The notes under the pieces are model-generated. The model was not told the DNA's origin and ran no database searches. It saw only the letters and a program-made list of their open reading frames with translations. A DNA stretch of 64,000 bases from Streptococcus halotolerans (GTDB lineage Bacteria; Bacillota; Bacilli; Lactobacillales; Streptococcaceae), in contig NZ_CP014835.1 of the NCBI RefSeq assembly GCF_001598035.1, forward strand, positions 744,001 through 808,000. Direction: 5' to 3'. This document shows positions 49,079 through 59,114 of this stretch, piece by piece. How positions within the stretch are numbered: the first letter of the stretch is position 1; every line of letters starts with the position of its first letter. A program made the position numbers and the translations under genes.

Positions 49079-49723
49079 TTATGCCACCTCCCTCTTCTGT
49101 CTTGGCGTTAGAGCAACTTCTAGTTTCCCAAGAAGAAAATCAGCGACTAAGGATAATAAGATAACAGGAATAGTACCACCAATAATAAGTGGCGGTTGAA
49201 AGAGACTCAATCCACTAAAAATCAAATCTCCCAAACCACCTGCACCAACGTAAGATGCTAGCGTTGCCCAAGCAATAACATAGATGGCTGACAGACGAAT
49301 CCCTGTCATAATGACTGGCATAGCCAAAGGGAGTTCTACCTGTAAAATAGACTGACTTGGTTTCATTCCCATTCCTTTAGCACTGTCTTTTAAAACAGGA
49401 CTCACATTTTCAAGACCGATATAAGTATTTCTTAAAATGGGTAATAAAGAATAAATAAACAGAGCAAAGATAGCTGGTAATTTACCAACCCCAAATAAGG
49501 GAATCATCATGGCTAGCAAGGCTAAACTAGGAATCGTTTGTAACATACTAGCTAAGCCAATAATCACTTTGGCTAGTTTTTGATAGCGCGTTAAAACAAC
49601 ACCTATCGGAACTGCCACAAGGATACCTAAGGCTAAGGCAATAGCAGAAATATAGATTTGCTCCCAAGTTTTGTGGAGAAGCTGACCACCATATTGAGCT
49701 AGAAAAGCATTAATATCACTCAT
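49079..49723 (-). CDS. OpuC-type osmoprotectant ABC permease (OpuCB-like)
   Basis: A 214-residue permease related to the one at 47494, with the coupling loop PVLKDSAKGMGMKPSQ (about 112-127). The ATG at 49723 overlaps the ATPase stop by 8 bases and is preceded by GGAGGGAGG within the ATPase gene. Fourteen upstream in-frame codons are not needed. Confidence 0.9.
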   Translation of the reverse strand: MSDINAFLAQYGGQLLHKTWEQIYISAIALALGILVAVPIGVVLTRYQKLAKVIIGLASMLQTIPSLALLAMMIPLFGVGKLPAIFALFIYSLLPILRNTYIGLENVSPVLKDSAKGMGMKPSQSILQVELPLAMPVIMTGIRLSAIYVIAWATLASYVGAGGLGDLIFSGLSLFQPPLIIGGTIPVILLSLVADFLLGKLEVALTPRQKREVA

Positions 49724-50870
49724 TTTGACCTCCCTCCTGCTCTTGAGAACCCCAAATAACATCATACATCATATCAACAAGAGCTGACCTGGTTACAATC
49801 CCAGTAAGATGCCCTTGATCGTTGACAACAGGCACGTACTTCAAGCCACGTTTGAGAATTTTTTGAGAAGCATCTCGTAAAAGGGCATCTTCTTTAATTT
49901 TAAAAACATCTCTTTGAAGAATATCTGATACCAAAAGATTTTTACGATACTGATTACTGATAGATTCTAAATCAATCAAACCGATTAACCTTTGATCTTC
50001 TGTTACAAGTAAAGTATCAACACGACGTTCCCTCATTAGAGTAATAGCATCTGAAATAGTCTGATCAGCTGTTATGGAAACAGGATTTTTAAGCATAATA
50101 GATTTAACTGGTGTAATATCCATTTGAGCTTGCATCAATCGTTCGTCACCAATTATTTTTTCAACAAATTCTGTGGCTGGATGATGCAGGATTTCATCCG
50201 GCGTAGCTACTTGCACCATTTGCCCATTATCCATCACAACAATACGACTAGCCAATTTCAAAGCTTCATCCATATCATGTGTCACCAAAACAATGGTTTT
50301 GCCCATTTTTTCTTGCAAGGTTTTAACGAGGTCCTGAATCCCCTCACGTGTGATGGGATCAAGGGCACCAAACGGTTCGTCCATCAAGATAACATCTTGA
50401 TCGGCAGCTAAGGCACGAATAACACCAATCCTTTGCTGTTGACCACCTGATAATTCAGACGGGTAACGATCTAAAAATTCTTCAGGCAATTCCACCAGTT
50501 TGATCAATTCTTTGGCTTTAGCTTTTTTCTTATCTTCAGGCCATTTCAGAAGCTTAGGAACCAAGGTGATATTTTCATAAATAGTCATATGTGGCATAAG
50601 ACCGATATTTTGAATCACATAACCAATTTTTCGGCGCAAATGAATAGGATTGATAGTCGAAATGTCTTTTCCCTCAAAATAAATATGACCTTCTGAGGGT
50701 TTCAACATGCGGTTAATCATCCGCATCAGGGTTGTTTTTCCTGATCCACTAGTACCAATAAAACAAATAAATTCCCCCGCATTTACTGATAGATTTGCTG
50801 TATCAACAGCGGTATTATTACCGTATATTTTTTTGATATTTTTAAATTCAATAATAGGTTGATTGGTCAT
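49716..50870 (-). CDS. OpuC-type osmoprotectant ABC ATPase with CBS domains
   Basis: A 384-residue ATPase. Walker A GTSGSGKTT is at about 39-47, the LSGGQQQR signature near 142 and Walker B VILMDEPFGALD near 162. Two CBS domains (about 255-375) follow; in this family they sense ionic strength or cyclic di-AMP and switch the importer. It is the first gene of a four-gene operon (ATPase, permease, binding protein, permease). Confidence 0.93.
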   Translation of the reverse strand: MTNQPIIEFKNIKKIYGNNTAVDTANLSVNAGEFICFIGTSGSGKTTLMRMINRMLKPSEGHIYFEGKDISTINPIHLRRKIGYVIQNIGLMPHMTIYENITLVPKLLKWPEDKKKAKAKELIKLVELPEEFLDRYPSELSGGQQQRIGVIRALAADQDVILMDEPFGALDPITREGIQDLVKTLQEKMGKTIVLVTHDMDEALKLASRIVVMDNGQMVQVATPDEILHHPATEFVEKIIGDERLMQAQMDITPVKSIMLKNPVSITADQTISDAITLMRERRVDTLLVTEDQRLIGLIDLESISNQYRKNLLVSDILQRDVFKIKEDALLRDASQKILKRGLKYVPVVNDQGHLTGIVTRSALVDMMYDVIWGSQEQEGGQNE

Positions 50871-50940
50871 CCTTTTCTCCTTAAGATTAGTCGAATTTTT
50901 TTAAAATTAGCGCAAAAAAACAAATATAAAACGCTGTTAT

Positions 50941-50988
50941 TGACCACACTCTGCAAATATCAGAATGGTCAGATGTAAATATAGTATA
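50941..50988 (-). promoter_or_regulatory. OpuC operon promoter and 5' hairpin
   Basis: Minus strand: an extended -10, TGTTATACT (TATACT at 50983-50988), would start transcription near 50976. Right after it lies an inverted repeat, TGACCATTCTG and CAGAGTGTGGTCA with a two-base bulge (50941-50971). It could be an operator overlapping the start site or a 5' mRNA hairpin. Confidence 0.5.
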
Positions 50989-51049
50989 ACAGAATCAATC
51001 TATTTTTACTATAATTAATTGAAAATAAAAAGTCTATTAAGAGCTTTTT

Positions 51050-51598
51050 ACTGAAAATAGCACCTAAAACGCCACTTCTCTGTAATAAATCACTCAAAAT
51101 AAGGTTGGTTTTCAAAACTTACCGCCGAAGAAGAGGGGCTCTAAAATTAGAGATCCCCTATCAATGATTATCGAACAACAGCCAAACGTGTGTATTGATT
51201 TTCTTGAAAATCCCCCTTAGCAAAGGGAACCATAAACTTCCTAACAATCACTGACGATTAACGGAAACCAAACTTCTTCAGCTTCTCCAAATTGCAATGA
51301 CCGAGACATACTGCTAACTCTTATCTTCTCAGCCTTATCTGCCAAATACAAAATGTCTCATCACTGCTACCTAGCCATTTAGTAGCAACAATTATCTCTT
51401 TGACACTGACTTCACTAATCTTATCAGATAACCTTCTAACCATAGAAGAAACTGGGTATCCATTGTTTTTACTACCGCAATTCTCTCTAAAAATAACTAT
51501 ATAGTAATATATGCCGTCCGTAAACCCTATCTCATAGAATTAGCGGAATCGCTCTAAACTCTTGTAGAGATAGGGGCCTTCTGTTATACACTTCTAGT
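51050..51598. other. Non-coding stretch
   Basis: About 550 bases without a convincing gene. A hairpin, GGGGCTCTA with TAGAGATCCCC, lies at about 51135-51160; its role is unclear. Confidence 0.45.
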
Positions 51599-51608
51599 TC
51601 AAGGTTTC

Positions 51609-51890
51609 TTAATCATCGACAAGGACATCATCATAGTCGTTTGTCTTGTTAAAGAGATTGATAGCATAGGAACAGCTAGCTGAAACATTAACTTTTGCTT
51701 CACGCGCTTGCCAAATGATTTTTTCCACAAGTTTTTTGGCAATTCCTTGACCGCCATACTCTGAATCAACAAAAGTATGATTGATAATCCAAACATCATC
51801 TATTACCTGATAGGTACACTCTCCTATTTCCTTACTGCCATCATGAGCAACAGCACGTTGCTCTTTTGCATTAAATGAAATCTCAACCAT
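51609..51890 (-). CDS. Small GNAT-like N-acetyltransferase
   Basis: A 93-residue single GNAT-like domain of the short YjdJ type. EYGGQGIAKKLVE (about 44-56) is the acetyl-CoA pyrophosphate-binding loop. Such proteins are cytosolic with unknown acceptors. AAGGAGGAT precedes the ATG. It is a separate unit downstream of the exporter-TVP38 run. Confidence 0.85.
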   Translation of the reverse strand: MVEISFNAKEQRAVAHDGSKEIGECTYQVIDDVWIINHTFVDSEYGGQGIAKKLVEKIIWQAREAKVNVSASCSYAINLFNKTNDYDDVLVDD

Positions 51891-51990
51891 TTGAAATCCT
51901 CCTTCACCTTAAATTATAAACCACAGTATTCATTTATCGAACAGAGCAAAACTATTAAAGGAAAAAACCTGATAATATTTGCTTCATCTT

Positions 51991-52596
51991 TCAAAAATGC
52001 AAGAACTGATCCAACCAATGACCGCCATAGATCCAAAAATAGCTATAAGAAATGATTGATAGTGGACGACAGATGGCTAAAATTATCATCAATCTTTTCT
52101 CTGTCATCTTACTCAAACCAGCCAACATAACCGTAATATCCGCTGGGCCGATTGGAGCTAGCATAACAAGGGCTACTAATTTTTGAAAATAATGCCCAAA
52201 AAATCGGTTCTCATAAGCTGATAACTTCTCTTCTGAAAGCATGAGATGAATAACTGATCGTCCGAATTTCCTGACCAAACGAAACAAAAGCCAGCTGCCT
52301 AAAAGAATCCCTAAATAATCTAATAAAAATCCTAAAACAGGTCCAAATGCTAAAATGCCTACAACCGTAATAACTCCGCCAGGAATTGGTGCAATCAAAA
52401 CCTGAATAACCTGTAATCCGAAAAACAATAGCGAGCCTATGACCAAATCTTTTTTAATCAATTCCTGTAAAGCATCCGGATTGTGAACAATATCTAAATT
52501 GACCACCAAAAAATACACAAAAACCAAAGATAAAAGAAGTATTATCGTTGACAGTACTCTAATGAAAGAACGAGTTGTTTTTTTAGGGTTATTCAT
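51991..52596 (-). CDS. TVP38/TMEM64-family membrane protein
   Basis: A 201-residue protein of the VTT/SNARE-associated family with five to six helices. The conserved APIPGGVITVVGILAFG stretch (about 68-84) and a GPADITVMLAG stretch (about 150-160) are typical. Relatives of the DedA/VTT group act in lipid scrambling or carrier recycling. Its ATG overlaps the permease stop as ATGAATAA, so it is coupled to the MacB-like exporter genes. Confidence 0.87.
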   Translation of the reverse strand: MNNPKKTTRSFIRVLSTIILLLSLVFVYFLVVNLDIVHNPDALQELIKKDLVIGSLLFFGLQVIQVLIAPIPGGVITVVGILAFGPVLGFLLDYLGILLGSWLLFRLVRKFGRSVIHLMLSEEKLSAYENRFFGHYFQKLVALVMLAPIGPADITVMLAGLSKMTEKRLMIILAICRPLSIISYSYFWIYGGHWLDQFLHF

Positions 52597-53803
52597 AACG
52601 CAAAGCCTCAATTGGGTTTAATTGACTCGCTTTATTGGCAGGAAGCAGTCCAAACATAATACCAATACAAGCTGAAAAAGTAATGGCAACAAAGGCGACC
52701 TGTAATGAGACAGTTGCTCCTGGCAAACTCATCGCAGCGCCTAAACTACTAACAGCAACAAAGGCAAGTAAAAGACCTAGACACCCACCTAACACAGTTA
52801 AGACCACAGCTTCAATCAAGAATTGTGTCAAGATATTACGACGGGTAGCCCCCAAAGCTTTCCTAAGACCAATTTCTCTGGTTCGCTCAGTCACTGAAAC
52901 CAGCATGATATTCATAACACCAATGCCACCCACCAAGAGCGAGATACCGGCAATAGCACCGATAACCGTTGTCATAATACCAAACTCTCGATTAATGTCC
53001 TTCAAGATAGCACTATTATCTGCCACCATGTATTTACCATTTCGCTCCTGTGATAACTCAGTCAACTCCTTAGCAGCCAGTTTACCTAAGGTCTGACTAT
53101 TAGACACCTCATTGACATGAACAAAAATTTGACTAACCTCATCTGTTTGAAATTCTTGAGCTACTTGAGTGTTTGTCATAACAGCTGCACCATTGATACC
53201 TGCCGAGTCATTGGAAGCCTTAAAAACACCTGTGACCAAATAGTCCTTATCCCCAACTGTCAAAATCTTATTCAGCGCTTTTTTATAGTGCTTTTTACCG
53301 AATAGCCGATCTGACATAATGGTATCGATCATAATAATTCTGGAAAAGTGACTATAATCTCCTTTTTGGAACTGGCGTCCTTCGACAATGTCATAATTTT
53401 TGACTTCAAAATACTGTTGACTCACACCAGTAATCATGGCATTATCCAGTTCCTTTTTACGATAAGATATTTTACCATTAGCTGAATTAGTCACAAAATA
53501 GGAATCAATCCCTGGGATGACGGCAACTATTTGATCTAACCAAGCCATTTGGACCGGTTTTTCAGAACCACCTTCACCAAAAAAGGCAGCGTAGGGGTCA
53601 TCATCTGCACCTTTTCCCTTATAGTATAACCTAACTTGCTTCTGGTCTCCAGTAAAACTATCAGAAACACTTTTTTTCATTGCATCACCTAGTCCCATAA
53701 TGATAACAACTGCGGCTACCCCAATAATAATCCCCAGCATGGTCAAGAAGGAACGCATTTTATGGCTAAGTATTGAACTAAAGGCAAATCTCCAATTTTC
53801 CAC
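52589..53803 (-). CDS. MacB-like ABC permease
   Basis: A 404-residue FtsX/MacB-fold permease: one helix at about 15-38, a large extracytoplasmic domain (about 40-270) and three C-terminal helices (about 280-395). It forms the membrane part of a mechanotransmission-type exporter with the ATPase and the adaptor upstream. The start is GTG after GGAGG. This resembles the pneumococcal Spr0693-0695 system, implicated in antimicrobial peptide resistance. Confidence 0.92.
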   Translation of the reverse strand: MENWRFAFSSILSHKMRSFLTMLGIIIGVAAVVIIMGLGDAMKKSVSDSFTGDQKQVRLYYKGKGADDDPYAAFFGEGGSEKPVQMAWLDQIVAVIPGIDSYFVTNSANGKISYRKKELDNAMITGVSQQYFEVKNYDIVEGRQFQKGDYSHFSRIIMIDTIMSDRLFGKKHYKKALNKILTVGDKDYLVTGVFKASNDSAGINGAAVMTNTQVAQEFQTDEVSQIFVHVNEVSNSQTLGKLAAKELTELSQERNGKYMVADNSAILKDINREFGIMTTVIGAIAGISLLVGGIGVMNIMLVSVTERTREIGLRKALGATRRNILTQFLIEAVVLTVLGGCLGLLLAFVAVSSLGAAMSLPGATVSLQVAFVAITFSACIGIMFGLLPANKASQLNPIEALRYE

Positions 53804-53812
53804 ACTGTCCTC

Positions 53813-54520
53813 CTAATCTATTCGAACACTCTCCGTCGTATCTAATGTCATTTCACCATCTCGGATAACAATCTTGCGTTTAGCATAATCGGCAATCTCT
53901 GGTTCATGAGTAACCATAATGATGGTTTTTCCTTCATTATTTAACGATTGAAGCAATTCCATAATCTGCTTGCCTGTTTTGGTATCCAGTGCCCCTGTCG
54001 GTTCATCAGCCAAAATAATAGCAGGATTGTTTACCAGGGCACGAGCAAGGGCGACTCTTTGTTTCTGGCCACCTGATAATTCTGATGGTAAATGTTTTAT
54101 CCGATCACCAAGCTCAACTTTTTCTAAAAATTGTTTGGCCAATTGTTTTCTTCGACTAACACTGACCCCACCATAAATCAAAGGAAGTTCAACATTCTGT
54201 AAAGCATTCATTTTGGAGAGTAAAAAAAACTGTTGAAAAACGAATCCGATTTCCTGATTACGCACTTTAGCTAGTGACTTACTCGATAAGCTAGAAACAG
54301 ACTGCCCATCTAGATCATAACTCCCTGAGCTAGGTCTGTCTAAAAGACCTATAATATTCATCAATGTTGATTTCCCTGATCCGGATGGTCCCATTATGGC
54401 TAAAAAATCACCTTCATAAACGGTTAAATCAATCCCTTTTAACACCTGAAGTTCTTGTTCACCGTTTCGATAAGACTTCGTAATGCCTTTTAATTGCATT
54501 AACACCTTGTTATTGTCCAT
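53813..54520 (-). CDS. MacB-like ABC ATPase
   Basis: A 235-residue ATPase: Walker A GPSGSGKST (about 44-52), LSGGQKQR (about 144-151), Walker B ILADEPTGALD (about 164-174) and the switch His in MVTHEPE (about 203-209). It powers the MacB-like permease. The gene starts two bases after the adaptor stop and ends nine before the permease. Confidence 0.93.
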   Translation of the reverse strand: MDNNKVLMQLKGITKSYRNGEQELQVLKGIDLTVYEGDFLAIMGPSGSGKSTLMNIIGLLDRPSSGSYDLDGQSVSSLSSKSLAKVRNQEIGFVFQQFFLLSKMNALQNVELPLIYGGVSVSRRKQLAKQFLEKVELGDRIKHLPSELSGGQKQRVALARALVNNPAIILADEPTGALDTKTGKQIMELLQSLNNEGKTIIMVTHEPEIADYAKRKIVIRDGEMTLDTTESVRID

Positions 54521-54522
54521 GA

Positions 54523-55755
54523 CTATTTCTCCTTGCTATTAGTTTTAGGAGTTTTGTCACCCATTATCTTATCATCGCTTATTTTTTGACTCTCTTTTAA
54601 AGCCTTATTAGGATTAGCAATAATTCGGTCATCCTTTGCCAAACCGCTTAAAACCTCTTGAGCTTTAGCATCTGCTCTACCAACTTCAACTTTCTGCCTG
54701 CTGACCTTCTTCGTTAATTTGTCATAGCGCCAAACGTAGTCTTTTCCTTTTGAATGAACAATAGCCGATGTAGGAACTAGCAGAGATTCTTTATTGTTCA
54801 CCACTTCAACAGATACTGTAAACCCTTGTTTCAATGCTTCTAAATCACTGGTGATATCAGCTTTATATTCGTATTTGGCACCACTTGATCCAGCGTTAGA
54901 GGCATCACCCGTACCAGTGGCTTGTTCTGGATAATCCGAAATACTGCTGATTTTACCTTTCCATTTTTTATCTGGATAAACTTTGGATTTGATAATAACC
55001 TCATCACCTTTTTTCAGATTTGCCAAGTCGTATTCTGTCAGTTTTCCTTTTACTTGTAATTCTCCTTGTGTTGCAACATGAACAAGTGTCTGACTTTCTT
55101 TAGCAGATGGGTCAATGGAATCATTCACTTCAACAACTGTCCCATCTACGTCACTCAAGACAACTGTCTGATTTAAGGCTTCTTGAGCTTTGGCTACTTC
55201 AGATTCAGCATCAGCATAGGCATCATACAAATCTTGCAATTGCTGATTATAGGTTTGCCCAGCAGTCGGACTTGTTGTCGTCGTTTGATTGGTCGCTGAA
55301 TCCGAACTTCCTATACCTTGCTCATTTCCTGTCTCTGCGGGAACAGCAGCTTGTGTGCCATAAGTTTGCAACGTATTTATTTGTCGACCTACCTTATTTA
55401 GATGTCGCACAGCTGTATCATAGCTTGCTTGAGCGCTAGTGGCATCATATTGAACCAATTGCTGACCTTTGCCAATTTGTTGACCAACTTCGACAGTCAC
55501 GGTAGCTGAACTGCCTTTGGAATTATCATAATAAACATACTGTTCGGATAAGGCTGACACTTTTCCAGATAATAGAGTGGATGAGGCAATTTTGCCACTT
55601 GTGACCGTGCTAGTCTTGTATCTCGTTTCCTTTTTAGTGTTATGTCGGGAGGTTGCCATCTGATAAACACTAAAACCACCTATCAACAGAACCAACCCAC
55701 CAAATCCTATCCATAATTTTTTCTTTAAACCCGAACTTTTGACATGTCTTACCAT
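54523..55755 (-). CDS. MacA-like membrane-fusion adaptor
   Basis: A 410-residue HlyD/MacA-type protein. An N-terminal anchor (about 14-32) is followed by a beta/lipoyl domain (about 60-105), a coiled-coil hairpin interrupted by a Gln/Thr/Ser/Gly-rich insertion (about 130-175), the second lipoyl half (about 195-230) and a beta-barrel region. It contacts the MacB-like permease outside the membrane. The low-complexity insertion at the hairpin tip is where Gram-negative MacA meets TolC, which is absent here. Confidence 0.9.
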   Translation of the reverse strand: MVRHVKSSGLKKKLWIGFGGLVLLIGGFSVYQMATSRHNTKKETRYKTSTVTSGKIASSTLLSGKVSALSEQYVYYDNSKGSSATVTVEVGQQIGKGQQLVQYDATSAQASYDTAVRHLNKVGRQINTLQTYGTQAAVPAETGNEQGIGSSDSATNQTTTTSPTAGQTYNQQLQDLYDAYADAESEVAKAQEALNQTVVLSDVDGTVVEVNDSIDPSAKESQTLVHVATQGELQVKGKLTEYDLANLKKGDEVIIKSKVYPDKKWKGKISSISDYPEQATGTGDASNAGSSGAKYEYKADITSDLEALKQGFTVSVEVVNNKESLLVPTSAIVHSKGKDYVWRYDKLTKKVSRQKVEVGRADAKAQEVLSGLAKDDRIIANPNKALKESQKISDDKIMGDKTPKTNSKEK

Positions 55756-55892
55756 AATAACCTCCTTGACAATTTGTATTATTATAGGATTTTTTCACAA
55801 TCAATGCAAGCGATTACTTAAAAATGAATAATTTCGCAAAATATCATATTTCAGACACAAAAAAGAAGATCGGATAATCTTCTTTTTTGACA

Positions 55893-56398
55893 TTATATCG
55901 TTTTGTAAATGTTATTCAAGGTTGTTACCAAGCTATTTAACAGACTTAACTTCCCATCTGCATCACTTGTGATAGCTAAGACATATCGCCCCTTAGGTGT
56001 TGTAACTACTCCTGCATCGTTGGCAGCGTGGTAGCCTGGCAAACCAATCCAACCTGCTTTTGATTTAGTATTGTACTGTGCAGATAAATTGGCGTGTATT
56101 GGTGATAAGTTAGGAGATTCAAACCATGTTGACATTGTTTTTCCAACTGAGGTAGTTTGAAAAAAGCGATCATTTCGTTCCCATAATTTCGCCAGCTCAT
56201 TTGCTGTGATATAAGGATATCCTGGTACTGAAAGAGCAGCATTGACTCCCGCTTCTCTCATCCATTTTGCCATATAGGCACCACCAAATGTACGTCTTAA
56301 CAAATTATAACCTTCGTTGCTAGAGTAATGGAGGATATTCTTGATAACTGTTTGATAACTCTTGAAAGCAGTTGGATTATTTGCGGCTAAACTAGCTT
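55893..56398 (-). pseudogene. Class A beta-lactamase-like serine hydrolase, 5' truncated
   Basis: The C-terminal 168 codons of a beta-lactamase-fold serine hydrolase. YSSNEGYN near the start carries the SxN motif, and the later stretch KSKAGWIGLPGYHAANDAG has the KTG-like strand. The reading frame is closed upstream by TAA, and the part with the catalytic SxxK is missing, so the gene is dead. The only in-frame start candidate is a TTG at 56303 within the domain. Streptococci encode full-length relatives. Confidence 0.8.
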
Positions 56399-56610
56399 AG
56401 AAATTTGATGACTTTTCTTAACCAAAAAAACTCTATCAGTGTCACTTTCTGATAAGAGGCTCATTGAAAACATTGTTTCCTAAAGTTAAGAAGCGCTAGC
56501 GCATCTTTAATATTAATTACTGAATAGTAAACGTTTCTGAAAAAACTTACTTAACTCTCTTTTCAATGTATCTTTGATATTGAATAGTACTATAACTTCT
56601 ACAAACTTCT

Positions 56611-57906
56611 TTATTTAAATTTAACGACAACTACTTTTTCATTATCATCTATGTATACTTTCCTATTATGATTAAAATAATCTACTTCTTTGTATTTTTC
56701 GACTGCATCTGTATTCTGTTCCATTGTAGAAGTTACAAAATTTGCATTCATCAACTTTAGCATATTATCACTTCTACCCTGGTCAGGACTCTTTTCATAA
56801 CCAAAAAAACTAGTTCCCGCAGGTTCAACCCTCATTTTATCAGGTAATGTGTTTCCTTCTGAGTATTTCCCGATAAATTGTACGCGATATTCTTTACTAG
56901 GAATTTGATTTATAATCGCTTGAGCGAGTTCTCGATCAATCTTGAAGCGTCTTATTTCAGCCACTTGATAAATTACATTAATAATTAAAAAAAATGAAGC
57001 AACACAGACAACCACAATCCTTAAAGGTAACTTTTTTTTACTATATAGGTAACCACCCGATACGGCTATCACCATGGGTAAAGCTGGGAATAGGGCCCTA
57101 TATTTCAAAGCACCTATGATGCTTAACGTTAAAAATGGGCTAGCTAAGAAGAAATAAAGCGTTAATGATTGGTGTAAATTGATTTTTCCTATTAGCCATA
57201 AAGCCAGAATAATTACCAAAAGCAAGAGTAATATGCTAAAAGCAAAAATAGAATGCCTACTAAAAGTATTAATAGATAAGTAAGAGCTTTTTGGAGAAGT
57301 GTTTATGACATTATTAAGAAACCAATAAACAATTAAACTACCTATTAATCCTATCATTAACTTTAAATAATCCTTTAATTGTGCCGAACCTTTTAGTAAT
57401 AAAAGCAAGGCTGAAATGCCAATATAAAAATCAACAATCGATTGGTAAACACCTATGCAAAATCCAACTCCAACTATTGTTAAAATAACAAAAATGGAAG
57501 ATGAATGTACTGTGGCATAAACTAGTAGCAACGTAATAATTGATGCTAGAATAACTTCAAACGATTGCATTTGAAAATACATTTGAAAATAAGTAATAGG
57601 GCAAGCTATCACTAATAAAGACACTATCCATCCATCAAATTTTGTCACTCTTATAATGAGGAGAGCAAAAACAGCTAATGCAAAGATCGCTAAAATATTA
57701 TTTTGAGTCTGAAGATAAGTTGGAAAAAAAGTATCCTTTAATAAAGCTAGCCCTTCTCGGTCTATTCTTCGCCATGAATTCACCAAAAAAGAATAATCCA
57801 GTACTGCTCCCTCGGTATCGATACCAATCGTCGGTGACATAATTAATGAAACATATGTTAAAAATGATAGGCTTAGAGACAATAGAGTATTCTTGATTTC
57901 TTTCAT
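56611..57906 (-). CDS. GtrII/GT-C-type membrane glycosyltransferase
   Basis: A 431-residue integral membrane protein with about ten to eleven helices and a soluble C-terminal domain (about 310-431). PTIGIDTEGAV after the first helix (about 24-34) carries the acidic residue expected of GT-C enzymes. It should use a polyprenyl-phosphate sugar outside the membrane to decorate a polymer, like GacL in the group A carbohydrate locus. I prefer the ATG at 57906 with GGAAAG upstream over the GTG six codons earlier. Confidence 0.78.
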   Translation of the reverse strand: MKEIKNTLLSLSLSFLTYVSLIMSPTIGIDTEGAVLDYSFLVNSWRRIDREGLALLKDTFFPTYLQTQNNILAIFALAVFALLIIRVTKFDGWIVSLLVIACPITYFQMYFQMQSFEVILASIITLLLVYATVHSSSIFVILTIVGVGFCIGVYQSIVDFYIGISALLLLLKGSAQLKDYLKLMIGLIGSLIVYWFLNNVINTSPKSSYLSINTFSRHSIFAFSILLLLLVIILALWLIGKINLHQSLTLYFFLASPFLTLSIIGALKYRALFPALPMVIAVSGGYLYSKKKLPLRIVVVCVASFFLIINVIYQVAEIRRFKIDRELAQAIINQIPSKEYRVQFIGKYSEGNTLPDKMRVEPAGTSFFGYEKSPDQGRSDNMLKLMNANFVTSTMEQNTDAVEKYKEVDYFNHNRKVYIDDNEKVVVVKFK

Positions 57907-57971
57907 TAATTTATTTCTTTCCACTATTTGACAAAAATTCTATTATTACAACTAAATCAAAGACTGAATTA

Positions 57972-59114
57972 CTAGTATCGGTTAAGATTTAAAATACTAA
58001 TAAGTTGTTTTACAGTCTCTGACCATACAAAATGTTTGCGAACACGAACAAATAGCCTTTCTTGCATAGTCGTTCGAAGCGTTTCGTCCGAAATCAATTT
58101 CACTAATGCTTTATGCAGTGATTCTTTGTTCTCTTCAATAATGATTCCTAAACTCGGATCACTAATAACTTCTCTTGTACCACCTCGATCTGTTGCAATA
58201 ACAGCGGATTTCAAACTACCAGCTTCTAAAATAGATGTTGGTAGGCCTTCTGGAAACATCGAAGGATATACAAAAATATCTGTCTGGTTCATTAATGACA
58301 TCGTTTGTTCAAAGTCTAATTTCCCTAGAAAATGTATGTCAGACCGTTGGTAAGTCTCTTTTAGTTCTTCTAAAATTGGACCATCACCCGCAACCATTAA
58401 TATTTTATCAGGAGACTCAGGAATCTCTGAATAAGCTTGAAGTAAGATCTCAATACCTTTTTCTCGAATAATTCTACCTGCATAGGTAATGACTAGTTTA
58501 TTATCTAAATCTGAAGAAAAACTTTTGGTTGAGAATATTTCAAATAAATCAGAATCAACTGAATTGTAGATAACACCCTTACCTTCAATCCCAAAATGAT
58601 TTAACCACTCACGACTACGTTCAGAAACAGCATAAAAATCATTACAAAAATGCTTTAAATAAGAAGTTAGAAGATGTTCATATATTGCACCAAAAAAATC
58701 TAAAAATCTATTTCCCACTGTAAAGTGGCTACTACCGTGATCAATAATAAGAGGTGAAATACCTTTTTTATTTGCAAAACGCACTCCTAGAGTTGTCGTT
58801 AATTGAAAACGTGTATTACAAATAACATGATCAACTGATTCATTTTCCAATTCCACCATAAGCTTTTTAAACTCTGAATTATGATTTAAAATCGGATATC
58901 GCATTTTAAATAGAGAATAACTTGGTAAACGATAAATTTTAATCGCATCATTCTCTTCAATACTAGCCAGTTTATCATCATGTTTCGAAACGACAACAAT
59001 AATTTGATATCCTGATTTCACAAGATATTTCGTTAACTTTTCTGTAAAACGTTCTACTCCACCTAAAAATGGTAAGTAAAAGCCAGAGAAAATAACAATT
59101 TTATTTGCTTTCAT
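57972..59114 (-). CDS. GT4-family glycosyltransferase
   Basis: A 380-residue GT-B fold transferase. The N-terminal GGVER motif (about 18-22) and the C-terminal nucleotide-binding EGLPTSILEAG (about 289-299, the E-x7-E motif) are clear, with GRIIREKG at about 212-219. It is cytosolic and peripheral, adding a sugar from a nucleotide donor to a lipid-linked saccharide. It overlaps the preceding GT2 gene by 14 bases. Confidence 0.9.
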   Translation of the reverse strand: MKANKIVIFSGFYLPFLGGVERFTEKLTKYLVKSGYQIIVVVSKHDDKLASIEENDAIKIYRLPSYSLFKMRYPILNHNSEFKKLMVELENESVDHVICNTRFQLTTTLGVRFANKKGISPLIIDHGSSHFTVGNRFLDFFGAIYEHLLTSYLKHFCNDFYAVSERSREWLNHFGIEGKGVIYNSVDSDLFEIFSTKSFSSDLDNKLVITYAGRIIREKGIEILLQAYSEIPESPDKILMVAGDGPILEELKETYQRSDIHFLGKLDFEQTMSLMNQTDIFVYPSMFPEGLPTSILEAGSLKSAVIATDRGGTREVISDPSLGIIIEENKESLHKALVKLISDETLRTTMQERLFVRVRKHFVWSETVKQLISILNLNRY

